Source: JBBRWO01 sp964388455
GTDB lineage: Bacteria; Actinomycetota; Coriobacteriia; Anaerosomatales; JAAXUF01
Assembly: GCA_964388455.1 (NCBI GenBank)
Contig: CAYMAN010000070.1
Coordinates: forward strand, 1-6,325
Reading direction: 5' to 3'
Length of the DNA stretch: 6,325 nucleotides
The translations under genes were made by a program, and so were the position numbers. The stretch's first letter is position 1, and every line of letters begins with the position of its first letter. The notes beneath the pieces were generated by a model. The model worked only from the letters and a program-made list of their open reading frames with translations. It was not told where the DNA came from and ran no database searches. Of this stretch, positions 6,000 to 6,325 are shown piece by piece.

Positions 6000-6041
6000 A
6001 TGGTAACGCGATACGTCGACAACGACGCGGCAAACGAAGTG

Positions 6042-6325
6042 CTAGTCGACAAGCTCCATGATGACCATGGGTGCCGAGTCGCCCTTGCGCGGTCCGAGCT
6101 TGAGGATACGAGTGTATCCGCCGGGACGGCCTTCATAGCGCTCGCGGTCATTGAAGATCTTGGCGACGAGTTCCTTGTCGCCGATTGCAGCGATTGCCAG
6201 ACGACGCGAGTGCACGTCGCCCTTCTTCGCCCACGTGATGACCTTATCCACAAGTCCACGGACTTCCTTAGCGCGAGCCTCGGTCGTCTTGATACGCTCA
6301 TGGGTGAACAAGGCACCGGCGATGC
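6042..6325 (-). CDS. rplQ: 50S ribosomal protein L17 (bL17), N-terminus cut by window edge
   Basis: This is the C-terminal 93 residues of ribosomal protein L17, a large-subunit protein near the exit tunnel. The frame is open through the right edge. The visible protein begins IAGALFTHERIKTTEARAKE and ends with GGYTRILKLGPRKGDSAPMVIMELVD, both clear L17 signatures. By comparison with E. coli L17, about 23 N-terminal residues lie outside the window, so the TTG near 6311 is an internal Leu codon and not a start. In most bacteria rplQ closes the operon that includes rpoA, which would lie to the right. A strong terminator follows its stop. Confidence 0.97.
   Translation of the reverse strand, partial: IAGALFTHERIKTTEARAKEVRGLVDKVITWAKKGDVHSRRLAIAAIGDKELVAKIFNDRERYEGRPGGYTRILKLGPRKGDSAPMVIMELVD

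Noticed and set aside
1..6325. CRISPR arrays, tRNA or rRNA genes, insertion sequences, novel defence or accessory system
   Set aside because: I saw no regularly spaced repeats, tRNA-like folds, transposase motifs or unassigned genes. All coding space is taken by conserved housekeeping genes.

Overview
This window looks like chromosomal housekeeping DNA from a GC-rich Gram-positive bacterium. Every gene lies on the minus strand, so the biological reading order runs from the right edge to the left: rplQ (3' part) - ecfA1 - ecfA2 - ecfT - truA - rplM - rpsI - glmM - [glmS ribozyme, cut by the left edge]. The rplQ-ecfA1-ecfA2-ecfT-truA-rplM-rpsI order is the classic ribosomal-protein/ECF cluster of Firmicutes. 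The GC-rich codon use and frequent GTG starts suggest an actinobacterial lineage that keeps this order, such as Coriobacteriia or a relative. That placement is inference from gene order and composition, not from a marker tree.

Region by region: 6042-6325 is the C-terminal part of ribosomal protein L17, followed by a strong terminator (5968-5999). 3484-5917 encodes the general energising module of a group II ECF transporter: two ATPases and the transmembrane coupling protein, in overlapping frames. No substrate-binding S component is present, so the imported vitamin or metal cannot be read from here. truA (tRNA pseudouridine synthase) follows and ends in a small terminator-like hairpin. A good promoter (TTGACG, 17-nt spacer, TACTAT) then drives rplM-rpsI through a leader of about 65 nt that can fold. 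After rpsI a strong GC-rich hairpin with a short U-rich tail sits immediately before the Shine-Dalgarno of glmM.

The most notable element is at the left edge. Between glmM and the left boundary, on the minus strand, positions 100 to 1 carry the conserved 5' core of a glmS self-cleaving ribozyme/riboswitch, including the cleavage site, the P1 stem and the conserved AGTTGACGAGG and TTCGGCGGATG segments. The glmS gene should start just beyond the left edge. GlmS makes glucosamine-6-phosphate, which is both the cofactor that triggers the ribozyme and the substrate of GlmM, so synthesis and use of this metabolite are encoded side by side with the metabolite sensor between them. The spacer before the ribozyme also holds a 24-bp dyad that overlaps a possible extended -10 promoter element.

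There is no sign of mobile elements, CRISPR, tRNA or rRNA genes, or an accessory island. The interesting signals are regulatory RNA and the arrangement of terminators and promoters.
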